Assembly (NCBI GenBank): GCA_000320545.1
Contig: ADNK01002627.1
Coordinates: 1 to 30,000 of the forward strand
Length of the DNA: 30,000 nucleotides
Source: Bigelowiella natans CCMP2755
Taxonomy: Eukaryota > Cercozoa > Chlorarachniophyceae
Direction: 5' to 3'
The first letter of the stretch is position 1. Every line of letters starts with the position of its first letter. This document shows positions 10,177-21,734 of the stretch, piece by piece. Under the pieces are notes generated by a model. It had not been told where the DNA came from. It saw only the letters and a list, made by a program, of their open reading frames with translations, and made no database searches. A program made the position numbers and the translations under genes.

Positions 10177-10489
10177 CTAAAAGAGGGAGAAAAAAGAAGA
10201 CAGTGTTATCCAAGTGCATATCAAATCATAGCAGCCAGCACAGCAATCGATACGGGGACATTGCATTCAGGCTGAAGGGCCAATGTGGGTTGTTCGCATG
10301 CTGCGCAAGAACTACTCCTCCCTTATAGTCGACCCATCTAAGAACGTTTGCTAGGCCAGTGCTCGCACCTTCTTGTCCTCTTTGAAGTCAAAATCCACTC
10401 TCTAGTGATAGCGAAAACGCCGATAAGCAGACAGGGAAAATGAAAGACAGAGGGAGAGGAAACAGTTAGGAGGAGGTTGATAAGTCTTC
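10177..10489. other. Spacer between divergent genes, no feature supported
   Basis: It separates the minus-strand DUF389-type gene from the tentative plus-strand gene. No TATA box, repeat or exon could be supported, though it may contain the first exons of either gene. Confidence 0.4.
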
Positions 10490-11608
10490 TTGGCAAAAAT
10501 CAAGGAAAAACGAGTTTGGGACCTTCTTCACATCAGGAGAATCGATCTTTACCCGAACTACGTGCCTACCGTCGTAGGACAAACGGAGAGCAGCGTGGTG
10601 TGTTTGCATTGGAACAAGCACGCATGCTCTATTACTACTAGACAACGGAGAGCGCTTGCCAAAAGTATGGTCGGTTTAACTTACATTGCTTTGGATTCAA
10701 GTGATGACGAAGTAGAGTGGTGAGGATGGTGATGAGAACCACCATTAGAGAGCTCCAATGTCAGATTCGGTGAATCTGCATCAAATGGCGGGATTATTCA
10801 ATCGAATAGTTGGCTGCGTTGGATGTGTATTAAGTTGCACTTGTTTTCAGGTATTATTGATTTTATTACGTCGAGCGGTTGAGGATGACGACGCCACAGA
10901 TATTTGTGACGATGGGGTATCTATTCGATTGCCTACGCCTGGATCTGTGTAGGTAGCACAGACGCATCAATCCAACAGAGAGACTTAGCATGCACATATC
11001 TCCACACGTCCTCAGCGAACATCAAGTGATAGCGGTAGTAGTATTATTTTGGCTTTGCAACGAAGCACATGTTAAATTTTCCTAAATCATATAAAAACGA
11101 ACGTACGCAATAAAGCAGAGGCCTTCTGCACCACTTGCCTGAAGGGTTAGAGAGATATGCATTGTCAATCGGCTTAACTTAAGCTTACAAACTCGTTATT
11201 ACTCAAGCCGATTAAAAGCGATGTTCTTGGGGATTTTCTTCGGGAGAGTTATAACAAAGTATGTTGCCGAGAAGGACATCGCCGCAAGGTTGAGGCCAGC
11301 CAGGGCGTGGAGCTGCCCCACCCCTCGTTTGCACGTATCAAGCGAAGCGACGCTGGTTTCTACCGGTAGTACGACCGTAAGAAAACTAAAAACGCAATTC
11401 ATTTCGGTTAAAAGACAACAAATATTTCCTTGTCGCTCTCTGTAAATTCCATATTTTTTTTTTTTTTCCCTACAGTTTCGAGTCGAAAACTGAGAGCACA
11501 AGACCAGTTTCCGCTAGGCCGATGGATGGCGTTTTGGTATTGCGACAAGGTATTTTTGCTCTAGAAATACTTTCAACGCGGTCAAAACTAGCTCATTCAA
11601 ATATTTAA
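10490..11608 (+). CDS. Unrecognised multi-exon gene, 3' part (tentative)
   Basis: Chained exons: an open segment up to 10711 (5' limit unclear), 10851-10948, 11219-11365 and 11476-11608, with stop TAA at 11606-11608. Donors and acceptors are GT-AG and phases agree (0, 2, 2). The peptide has an acidic Ser patch (LDSSDDE) after a short hydrophobic run, as in SUMO-interacting motifs, then acidic and mixed-charge sequence (AVEDDDATDICDD, SFARIKRSDAGFYRF). No known fold was recognised. A second frame at about 10515-10638 also looks protein-like, so the first exons are uncertain. The stop lies 111 bp before the ATG of the next gene on the same strand, so the two are probably separate genes. Confidence 0.4.
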
Positions 11609-11719
11609 ACACGTTAGTTCCGGGATTGAGTTTTTTCCTTGATTTTTGATAAATTTGAGGGCAAAACTTACAAAATTTCACTAAAATCGTCAATTCCATA
11701 CACTCAAACGCCACGACGA

Positions 11720-14700
11720 ATGGCTTCCGACGTGCGACCTTTCCCCGCTATGGCAGTCGCCATCATATCCTTTCTACTATCCTTCCAGCCATGCAAGACC
11801 TTCTCAATAAGAAGTGACAATAAGGTGAAGATCGAGTATGGGTTTGTTTGCTTCAAGAGATATGATTATGAGCTGTAATTCTGTTTGTTCCACAGATGCA
11901 GATGTTTGCGACCCCCCCTTTGCACGTGAGGCAGCTTCGAAATAGTAGTCAGCACCATAGCTTAGTCGGAGCAGGTGTTGGGGCTAGTTCTGCTTCCACA
12001 ATAAATCAAAATGATAGCGTTGCAGGCAAAGCTAAAGGCGCAGATGGAAATGATAAGTCAGAGAAGGTAATTAGTTACTGCCCAGCTTCTTCTTTTACGG
12101 ATTTCTATCTCGCAGTATATACATTATAACTTATTGTCCCTATCATTTCTTGGTTTGAAAGAAGAGCTAATATCTGCCGCACTACTGGTGTTTGTAGGAG
12201 CAAGTCGCAAAAATTGCGTTTTTCCACATGGTTCTCTATCCAACCAGGGCCAAAGACGATAAGCAGGTGCTGCTGGTGATGGTTCAAACTGTGTTTTGAT
12301 AAATAATGGCAAGGGAGAGATAATGAGAAATGGGGGGGGGGGGGGGGGAGCATTCTTTTTGAGCACACACTATACAAGATCCTTAACTTACAACGGATTC
12401 TTCGTCCTTATTATTAGCTGGAAGATCGTTACTTGGGAAATCTCAATGCAGTGCTCGAGACGCTTAGTCCAAACATCTTTTACATGTAGTCTTTTCTTAG
12501 AATGATTAGTAACGATTGGCACTGTTTTCGATTTCCCTGGGGAACTGGAAAACCTGACGATGGTTGGGTGCTGCATGCACGCTAGTAGTAGCAAGTACAG
12601 ATAAGGGAGGTGCCAGAATGTAATGGCGAAAACAATACTTCGTGAGTTTGTAATATCCATGCTCTCACTGACACCGCTAAATAAGTCAGACATTATTCCA
12701 ACCGATCACAGTGGTGACTTATCACATGCAGCTATGAGATGCAAGAAGGCACAACAACCTGCATAATCTTCTGCCCTATTTCATCAGCAGAGCATCATTA
12801 CATTCATACAAATCTCACCACCACAAATATATACCCCCTCCTCCCTCCCCCCTCTTCCTCCCCCTGTAGGTTTAGTGTGGTTGGAGTTGATTCTATGATG
12901 ACGGTTGAGCCGCTCTTAAAGGCCAAGTTAGAGACTTATGGTCCTGAGCGTCTCTCGTACTCACTCACGGTAAGTTATCTCGCAAATAGATCAAACCTCT
13001 TCGCATGAAGCATAATAAATAATGATAACAATATTCACGATGGTAGTTTTGGTGATAGCGGATACAGGTTGCTATGATGATTATAGTTATGTATTTGGCC
13101 TGTATTTCGTATAATTCGAGCGTGTTTTTCCCAAACACCATCCTCATATGCCGTTCTGCTTTCTCCCTCCCCCCCCCCCCTTCTCCCTCCACATTTTCCT
13201 AATGTTGTTATTTTGGTGTTGAGAGTTACCATTCTTTCGAACACGAGGTGGTAGTGAAGCCAATTCTGTTTCTGCAAATTATTCGTATAATATCATCAGG
13301 ATGAGAGCGTGGCAGGGGACCTGTGCATGCACAAGGTGCGGTTTTTGGAAAGCACGCTGCTGCTGTTATCAATCTACATGATGATATATTGCTGGAAGGC
13401 ATCAAAACTAAGTATTGAGCTAAAGTATTTCTGCTTGAACAGAACGCTTTAGAACGAATGGGGGACGATCACATACGCGACGAGGTCGCTTATCGTCATT
13501 CAACCAAATAACATTTTGTCGTGTATTAGTGGAAATATATGCTTCGATATTCTCCTCTTTGTCTCCTATCATACGAGGCGTTCTACTACCGTGGACGTTG
13601 CCATTTGTTGTATTTCTTCATTGCTGTTTATATTTTTCTTCCTTCTATACTGCTGCCTTTGACAGAAGTACGATCTATTCGTATTTGGAAATGATGGTAT
13701 TAGGAATAGTAGTAGCAGTAACTATTAGAAGTAGTTGCAGGAACTATTAGAAGTAGTACTGGTAGTAAATACTAGTAGTTATGGTAGTAGTTATACCAGT
13801 AGTAGCAGTGGAGATTCCTCATTCCAGCGAAATACATGTCTTTTTCGTCTAAGTTTATCATTTCAACGGCGAACGTATTATCACTGAATACGAGCCGTTC
13901 CCATAGCCCGTCACGCACTCAACTGCGTACGAATATGGATACACATGGCCATATATAAGCAGTGCACAGCCCGTGCTCTGCTGTCGCTCTCCATTTTTTG
14001 CTGTTTGCTCTTGACACGACGACAATAACACCTCATTTCGATGTGGAAAATGATGCGTAAAACAGGTGTTGTCCCTGTCGGAATTGGGGCCGATGGAGAG
14101 TGGACAAATAGCTTTAGGCGGTTGCTTGCAAGGTCACTCGTAGCTTTCTGGCGTGATGATGATATTGGCGTGTTGAGAGAGGGGAGGGGGGGGGGGGTAA
14201 GGCGTCAAACGTTGCGATGAACATGGATAGAAAGAAGGAGAAGGAGGAGGAGGAGGAGGAGGAGGAGGAGGAGTTACTACATCCTTTGTGGATTACTCTT
14301 CATTTAGCTGTCATCATTATCATCATCTTCATTTCCTTCTCTGCTCCTTTTTCTTCTTCTTCTTCTTCTTCTTCTTCTTCTTCTTCTTCTCCATTTGCAA
14401 TACACAGCCAAGATGTCGTACTGGCTGGCCCCCTCATATCATGCGGTATGTCGTTCATACGATAGCCAACAAGTATCACCCAATCAAACCTGCGGTTCTT
14501 TGGGGACTATATAAACGCATTTCTTTCATTCATTCACCGTACTCGGTTTGAATCCGCAATATGATTCATACCACAGATGATTTCCCCTGTTTTATCCTGC
14601 TGTCTCGAGTTCTTCTATTTTCTACAATTTCACAATCAATGATAGATATAGACTCGATTTCCACCGACGCCCTAGCAACGTGGTGTGCGCTCGTTATTCG

Positions 14701-15133
14701 TTTATCTTTTCTTTTTTTTCATAATTATTATTCTGTTTCCTTTCAAGTGCAAATAGCGACGATGTCTAATCATGCCTCTCTCACGCTGCTATACTCCTTC
14801 CTTTTCCAGGTGCTATGAGTCCTCATGTTCAGTCGCATCTCTTCGCAATAAACAAAGAAGGTCAATGTTGCGGCGATAGCGGCTTTTAGGCGTGATGGGT
14901 TTTGCTAGTTATTGGTCTTTAGCACTGTTTGCTGCATTATAGCTAATTTGATAGTGATGTTGTTGTTGTTGATGATGATGATGATAGTAATGATGATAAT
15001 GACGATAAGGTATTCAATTCCTTCGCAATCGAAAATGCTATACGAGTGGCAATACGCCGCATGAGAAGGTAATTTATTTGTCAGTTATTTCACTAGATTG
15101 CATATAGTTTAAAACACACGTACTCAAACGTAC

Positions 15134-15165
<32 letters not shown>

Positions 15166-16707
15166 CTATCATCACTATATTGTCCCTTACTGCAAACACG
15201 CTACAAATACTACTACTACTAATAATAATAATAATAATAATCACAATAATTGATTCCAAAGCTCGTTTGGGAGGAAATACGAATGTCCGTTGAAGTATTG
15301 CAAGGTATGCTTCATATCTACATTACATAGCAGAAGAACTAGAAAGACGAGAAGTAGAAGTAGTACCAGTAGACATGGCCAAAGTAGTAGTTGTAGTAAT
15401 AGTAGTAGTAGTAGCAGTAGCAAAGGACGGGGAGGTGGAGGAGGAGGAGGAGGAGGAGGAGGATAGACGTGAAATCATCGTTTCTTTCATCGTTTCTTAT
15501 ATCTTTCTCACCCTTTCTCTCCTCCTTCGCCGACCGATTGGCCTTTGTTTGACCCACCAGCTGGAAAGCAGATTGCTTCTCTGCAGAGCGAGTGAGTTGG
15601 AGAGTAGTGTTAATAGCATCGTTCTCCTTGTTGGGAAAGAGCTTGGAGAGGAGGGGGAGAATTACGATGATGATGATGACGATGACGATAATGATGATGA
15701 TGATGGAATAGTTAAAACTAGATAATATTAACTCTTAGCTGGGATAAAATTCATTACTAGCCATGTGAATGACCGAAAATCATATGTAATATCCATCATC
15801 ATTATAATTCTGTCAATATCGTCATCATCATCTAATCATCGTCACCACAACCATCCTTGCTCCCCCCCCCCCCTCCCCCTCCAAGATACGCTGGATCTTC
15901 CTTCCATATTCCGTCATGGGCATCTCTTCAGGAAGGCGTCGATTTGCGAGTCGCTCCGCAAGGTAACAGCTCAAAATGGATTGATGTAGAAATGGCAAAA
16001 AAGAACTCTGGAAATATCAGTCGCGTATCATAACGATAATGTTCTCGTGTGAAAATCCTTATTGCATATGTGCTACTTGCAACCTCGTCGTTGGGGGCTG
16101 TTTTCTTGAGACGGTATTGGATTCTATATCCATGATCTAACTGCCCTTTTCGCATTTAGGCGCTTTGCCTGAGCTGCCCTGCAGGGACTTTGGTAATGTA
16201 TGGATGCTGCCAAATATAATAATTACATGTAAATAATAAATGTGTGCGTGTGTGTGTGTGTGTGTATGTGAATGTGTGTGGTTGGAGATGTTAATTTCAA
16301 TAAAACCAAGTGCGGGCACGTCTCAAATACACAAGAGATCATAGTCATTGAAGAAGAACATCCGCATAGAAAAGGATGAGCTCCAAACCTATTATGATTC
16401 GACTGTTACTGCGCTGATTACTGCTGCTGTTGTTTTGCACTATGCACACGGTATTTGTCTCTAGGAAACCCAAGCACGTGCCTCGCAGGTGGTGACGATA
16501 GCAGCCATAACATGGCTACTACTACTAGTAGTTGCAAACAATCACTAGCAATGCCTTTCGCTGTTTCCATGATGATTCCTACTTCTTAAGCTAATTATTT
16601 TATCTACGGCTACTACTAGTATAACGTACACTGCTGCTGTATAAATGGGAGGGGGAGGGGTAAAAGAAAGTAGTGAATATCAAAACTACTCCCTTGTGAT
16701 TTTATCT

Positions 16708-16754
<47 letters not shown>

Positions 16755-17460
16755 CTTCAAGATAACGTTTACTTTATGTGTGTCTGCCTCTCTCCCGACC
16801 CCCTCGTTCTGCACAATACCAAAGGCAATCCGGAACGTCTCCATTTCCTAAAATGGGGAGGCGAGTTGTTCAAGAGAGACCTACTGCCGAAGTGATGTTT
16901 TTATAAGAGTTACGCCAGCGGCGCACGCTACGATGTATAGCTTTCCGTCTTAGCGTTTTGTGTGGAACAGCAACATACTAAAAAACATAATTCACGTCGC
17001 GAATTCTTCAATGTACTGTCGTTTTTTTCTAGAGGACACTGTGCATTCGATTGTATCGTGTCTGCTTCGATGAGACAGCATCAGAATTTATATCTTTTTA
17101 CAGGTGTGTTGGGCTGGGATCTTATGGGAAAGTTCATAACACAAGGCCATATTGTCAACCCCGGTATATCTGCGTTTTTTGTTCGGTGAAACATCAAGAA
17201 TTGGTGCATCTATAGGCGCACAACCACACTAACAAAGACCAGTGTCGCGCATGCATGCTTTTGCACGAGCATGATTGCATTTGCAATTTGCAACTAAGTG
17301 TCTGCTTCGCAGGTTTTCCCCCGGCGAACGGGACGCGCAAGGAGTTTCCTGTCCTAGATCCATTCAAATCTAATCCGTCATTGAAGAGTTTCATCGCCTC
17401 GATCCCGCTGTCGCATGCCGGAATGCATTGGCAGTTGGATGCATCAAATGATCCTTTGTG
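11720..17460 (+). CDS. Type II membrane protein, RgpF-like putative glycosyltransferase
   Basis: Exons: 11720-11824, 11896-12066, 12198-12266, 12601-12641, 12870-12969, 13300-13335, 13443-13484, 13669-13696, 14066-14132, 14408-14445, 14577-14684, 14810-14860, 15010-15068, 15262-15304, 15561-15591, 15886-15962, 16160-16192, 16465-16488, 17104-17163 and 17313 to at least 17460. All 19 junctions are GT-AG and keep phase. The N-terminus has a short cytosolic end, one hydrophobic anchor (MAVAIISFLLSF) and a low-complexity Ser/Gly/Asn stem, the layout of Golgi glycosyltransferases. The catalytic part shows, in order, AFFHMVLYP, DLCMHKNAL, YDLFVFGND, EWTNSFRRLL, VVLAGPLISC, SPHVQSHLFAINKEGI, EEIRMSVEVLQAGKQIASL and a Pro/Gly-rich C-terminus. 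These blocks resemble, from memory, uncharacterised RgpF-like proteins of algae, plants and fungi. The substrate is unknown. The stop codon is unresolved: the last frame stays open to 17740 but loses protein character after about 17460. Confidence 0.72.
14240..14391. repeat. (GGA)n and (TTC)n repeats
   Basis: (GGA)n at 14240-14271 and (TTC)n at 14349-14391, both inside the intron 14133-14407 of the glycosyltransferase-like gene. They create a spurious Glu/Ser-rich open frame. Confidence 0.95.
15131..15704. repeat. Cluster of trinucleotide repeats
   Basis: (ATC)n at 15131-15164, (TAC)n/(AAT)n at 15206-15241, (GTA)n at about 15377-15420, (GGA)n at 15431-15463 and (GAT)n at 15667-15704. All lie in introns of the glycosyltransferase-like gene. 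Confidence 0.9.
16241..16752. repeat. (TG)n and (TA)n repeats
   Basis: (TG)n at about 16241-16265 and (TA)n at 16708-16752, in two introns of the glycosyltransferase-like gene. This is the one place where TG rather than CA is on the sense strand. Confidence 0.95.
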
Positions 17461-18334
17461 TGTCACTTTAAAATGGACATGCGTGCGCACAAACGTGTCT
17501 GTGATAGTTGTGATGCGAGAATGTCATGTGAGGCCATGTTTGATGCTTGGTGTGATTCATACATCGGCAAGTCTGAATTGTGCACGCGAGTTAGTGATGG
17601 GCAAGCTGACTAGCTGGGGTGCGTCCTCATTTCACGTTGCAATTCACCAACAATGTGCTCACCATGCATGTTGGTTTGCGTGCCAGCGTGCAGTATGCCT
17701 TGAGCAAGCGATTGCACACGCGCGACGTCGCGCTATATAGCTAGGTCAGACGACGCTAACAGCGCAGCTTTTCAACAGACGACTTGTCCAGCTAGATCGG
17801 CCCCGTCTAGCCGTGCCGAGCGGTTGGTGTTTTTGTGCACGCTGTGGCGCTGCATCATCTGGTCTGTTCATGCAGTGAGCATGCTCGCATTGCACTTCGT
17901 TGCGGCGCATTGCGTCAACGCATTGACGTTTTTGCAAATGCACGCAGCAGCTTCAAACGTGCACATAATATGCCACCTGCGATGCGCATCTCCAGGATGG
18001 TGTAGCGCAACAACTGCCGTTGTACCTGGCTAAAGCATGCAAGAAAATCAATGATGCTACTCGAAATAACAACGCTCCGAAGTTGGACAACAAACTGCAC
18101 ATCCGGCGACTGATGGCATCGTACATCTAACTTGTGCTGCATCAAAACCCATGTCCGCTAGCTTCAATTGCCTCCCAACGAATGCGCATTCCGAATGAAG
18201 AAAAATGGCAGTTGAATATGGCATTGTTCTCACATCTTGGTAAAGCAATAGCTAACTCGGACTACATTCAAAACACAAAAGAGAGAGGGCGAGAGAGCAC
18301 ACACGACTGCATTCCGCCGAGTTGTACCGAGGGC
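17461..18334. other. Spacer rich in GCATGC-type words, no gene supported
   Basis: A plus frame continuing from the preceding exon stays open to 17740, but its composition (Ala, His, Cys, Val) does not look like protein. The sequence resembles in word content the stretches at about 4551-5200 and 24880-25110. The end of the glycosyltransferase-like gene should lie at the left edge. Confidence 0.4.
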
Positions 18335-18779
18335 TTAAAAATTTATTTCTGGACTCGCGGTCGGCGATTGGGGGGGGGCTGGTCCAACGATGGTGATTGT
18401 GGGGGATGTAGTAGGGAGGATTTCACTTGTTGGGCTTGTTGCATCGGAGGGAGAAGTCACAGGGAATGATGAGGGAGTTGAAGGTGATTCTACTGTTGGT
18501 GAAGAAGCTGTTGGGACTACAATGGCCGTTGGAGAAATAGACTAAATACCACAGAATATGATAGTTAGTCGGTTATGCTTTCAAAGAGCCAGTGCTGTCT
18601 CACTGGCTAAATACAATGTTCTGCAGCGCAGAAAAGGTATGTATGAAAATGATTCATCTTCGAAAGTGATATCGAGATCAATAAAAAGTGATAAAATCAA
18701 TGAAAAAATTGATAAATAAATATATACATATATACATATACATATGTATACATTTGCTCTTGTGTCTCATCAACGATGT

Positions 18780-18812
<33 letters not shown>

Positions 18813-19452
18813 CGATGGCATGAGCACTTGGACAGCAGGGTTGCCGGTGCTTAGAGAAGGCGTAGCTGCGGAATGAAAGTCAATGAGTCAATTATTTATC
18901 TAGTCTTTGTTTCCCTTCTTATTTAAGTAACGACGAGGATAGATTGGAAAAAGTAATCGGTGCATTGGATCTGATGATTTGCGAATTTGGAGGAAAACTC
19001 TTGCTCATGTTATCAGCCGTGCTAGCTAGTGCACAGTTTTGATAGTCAATGGTGTAGTATCAATAGAAGCACTTGTTGGCGTTGTAGTAGACTGCTGCTT
19101 GCACGCACAGTCGTAATCACAATTTCCCGTAGGAACCTGTTGGAATGAGTATTGCACATTTTCAATACATTGAAATAAGAGTACGGCAATTGGTACAAGC
19201 AAACCGCATGGCGATGAGCGTATTTGCGCAACACGCATATCATGCAAACTGAATACAAGGCGTCATGCGCATTACGTTGTCAGCTTTGAAAGTAGCGCCA
19301 ACATCGTGATTATGGTAGCAGTTGGCTGGCCCGTCGTCCGATCGAACGGTCACCTGGAGGAGTGTAATTCATGCAACATTTAAATTGCTACATCTTGTTT
19401 ACGCAGAGGGGGAAATATAGAGAACTATACTAGGCAAGAGCGTATGTGTGGG

Positions 19453-19493
<41 letters not shown>

Positions 19494-19886
19494 GAAAGAA
19501 AGAGGAGGGAGGGATATAGTATGAAATAAATATTACATTCTTGGATTCCCAGTTTAGAGTATGTGCGGCAAGAACGCACTCTTCATAACTCTGTATTTCG
19601 TTAAGATCGGCCTCCTGGCAGCCAACCTCAAAGTTATTCACCTTTATAGGCACAGAGCACAACATTACAAAGTCAGTAAATCCTTTGAAGTTTCAGGTTA
19701 TAATCCAACACATACGCGCACACGCACGCCATGCACATATTGATGTGCATGTTCACCTATGTATGTTAGTTTGTATCAAAGGTATACATATAACCAAACC
19801 TCGATGAAATTTGCAAGTGAGGACGGGGCTAAAATGACGAGCAAAGTGCAAAGGAGGAGGCCGAATCTTCCCCAAAGCGGCTCCAT
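18335..19886 (-). CDS. Secreted Cys-rich protein with Ser/Thr/Pro-rich tail
   Basis: Exons (minus): 19886-19800, 19641-19537, 19353-19276, 19136-19035, one unresolved exon, 18865-18813, 18541-18335 (stop TAA at 18337-18335). The first exon starts with ATG and encodes a textbook signal peptide (basic start, LLLCTLLVILA core, likely cleavage after Ala25). The mature part has six cysteines over three phase-0 exons (GCQEADL, YEECVLAAHTL, ANCYHNHD, NCDYDCAC), consistent with one small disulfide-bonded domain. The spacing resembles lectin- or adhesion-like domains of algal surface proteins, but I cannot name it. The remainder is rich in Ser, Thr and Pro (QQSTTTPTSAS, TVESPSTPSS), as in O-glycosylated stalks. 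No membrane anchor is seen. One exon with phase 0 to 1 is missing between 19034 and 18866. Alternatively the protein ends at a stop at 19026. Confidence 0.7.
18780..18812. repeat. (TAC)n repeat forming a splice donor on the minus strand
   Basis: On the minus strand it reads (GTA)n and its first GTAGTA is the donor after the exon 18865-18813 of the secreted-protein gene. Confidence 0.9.
19457..19489. repeat. (GA)n repeat
   Basis: It lies in the intron 19536-19354 of the secreted-protein gene and is (CT)n on the sense strand. Confidence 0.95.
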
Positions 19887-20741
19887 TCTTGTTGAGAATT
19901 TGTCCGATTCAAGAGGCGGTTAGCTCTGACCTAAGGATGATTGTATTTGAAGCTTTTAAACCAAGTTTTTGCAGTTTGGTAAATTACAGCGTCGCCTTCG
20001 TAACATAATGTTTTACGGGGGGGGGCGGGCACCTTCTACCGGAGCAGGTGAAAAGTTCTACATATTTCTATGATGTTTCTGGGATAAAAATTGTCGAAAT
20101 GATAAACTTATGCTTCTTCTCTTGAAAGGGAACATAAACAGTAAATGATTATTTTAATTGTTATACTTCTATGATGTTTTACAGATAAAAAAGGATCTAA
20201 ACGACGACCATCGTTTGGATGGTGATCACGACGACACGTTACGTTTGCGGTTATGCGATTGTTGTAGCTTTTATCGAAATTGACGGCTTTTCATACATAA
20301 ATGAGGAGAACATGTTGTCGTTTCCCATAAATGATGGAAATAGTGTGACAATGATAAAGAATTACATGTCGCAAGCTGAAAACACATCCGAATTGCGGAG
20401 AGGCCAGCTTCTCAAACTTTAATTTATCTTCAAGGAGAGAGCAATCTTCGTTCAGAGGGAATATCTTGCGATCTGTATTGGGATTTTTAGGCCATAATTA
20501 TCGTGTCGTTCGTAAATAATGGATTCTAAATTAGACATTTCAATAAATACATTGCCCAATTTCTTCAAGATTTAAATCTAAAAATCAAAAAGGTCCCGGA
20601 CTTTGCCTCGTGCCCCCACCCTTCCGAGCACCTTCCGAGATTTTTGTGAAAAAAACACTTTTCCCATTGCAATTGCTGCGAGTCGCTCGCATCATATCAG
20701 TAAAACATAGAGCAAAATACTTAGGGAGGAGAGAGGAAACA
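19887..20741. promoter_or_regulatory. Divergent promoter region (inferred from position)
   Basis: It lies between the start codons of the secreted-protein gene (minus) and the aldo-keto reductase gene (plus), so it should hold both promoters. No canonical TATA box or known operator could be assigned. A short open plus-strand stretch at about 20185-20283 after a TTTTACAG acceptor has protein-like acidic composition but no partner exon. Confidence 0.4.
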
Positions 20742-21311
20742 ATGCTAAGTCGTTCATCGAAAGTTGCAGCTAGGAGCCTATCGAAGCGTGCGTTGTACTT
20801 CTCCACTGAGCAAGTGGGGGGGTGGCGCAAGACGCTTGCCAGCGGCTACGAGATGCCTGTCTTTGCTTTGGGAACGTGGAAGGCAAAAGCAGGTCGCAAG
20901 ATATTAGAATCAATAGTTTGGTGAGACATCCCATCAAAAGCAACATTTGCTCGATAGGCCTATGCGAAGACACGTGTGATGAACTTCGATTAGATTTATA
21001 CAGAACCATCTTATACAACCATTGCTTTCGAATCCCTCCTGCTGCTCTCGGTTGAAATCATTCTTACTTAGACGTGTTAAAATGTGTCTCAGGCCTCACA
21101 GGAGCAGCAGTAGAAACAGCTATCAAGGCGGGATACCGCAACATTGACACCGCCAACGACTACAACAACGAGGCTGAAATCGGAGAGACTCTGAAAAAGG
21201 TTTTGAAAATTAACATAAGGAAATGAAACAAATGACTATGTTAAAATTGACAGGAGCGTGTTTGTTAGTTCTCGACGCTCTCGCACTCACTTACTCCCTG
21301 CTACGCTCTTT

Positions 21312-21348
<37 letters not shown>

Positions 21349-21668
21349 AGGATATTGACAAGAATAACAACAGACGACGTCATAAGAGTCTCCTTATATG
21401 TAAAAATGCTCGTTCTCACTTATAAACCTACTTCGAAAGGTGTTTGAGGAGAAAATCGTGAGCCGAGACGAGCTGTTCGTACAATCAAAACTGTGGAACT
21501 CCAACCATCGTCCCGAGCATGTATGGCTTTCTTTTATGCGTGTGTGGGGGTGGATGGACGTGTTTGTATACATTTTACTTACATTTATTTCGTCATTTCT
21601 CGATGATGTGCTATCATTTTGAGTGGTTCTTGTGTGCAGTTATTATTCACCTCAATACATGTTACACA

Positions 21669-21734
<66 letters not shown>

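Noticed and set aside
13443-13511. Stop codon after the exon at 13443 as the end of a separate gene
   Set aside because: A GT donor at 13485 and the exon at 13669 keep the frame and supply the expected family motif, so the stop is intronic.
13945-14200. TATATAAG motif near 13953 followed by ATG at 14041 and an open frame, looking like a gene start
   Set aside because: The frame is part of a multi-exon gene already begun at 11720. The motif and ATG lie in an intron, and the coding part begins at the acceptor ending at 14065.
14217-14551. Open frames rich in Glu, Ser and Phe
   Set aside because: They are translations of (GGA)n and (TTC)n microsatellites within an intron.
19026-19034. Stop just after the fourth exon as the end of the secreted protein
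   Set aside because: Not fully excluded. Two further Ser/Thr/Pro-rich exons downstream on the same strand make a longer product more likely.
20610-20741. Extended start of the aldo-keto reductase at 20610
   Set aside because: The codon there is GTG, and the ATG at 20742 starts a presequence-like leader.
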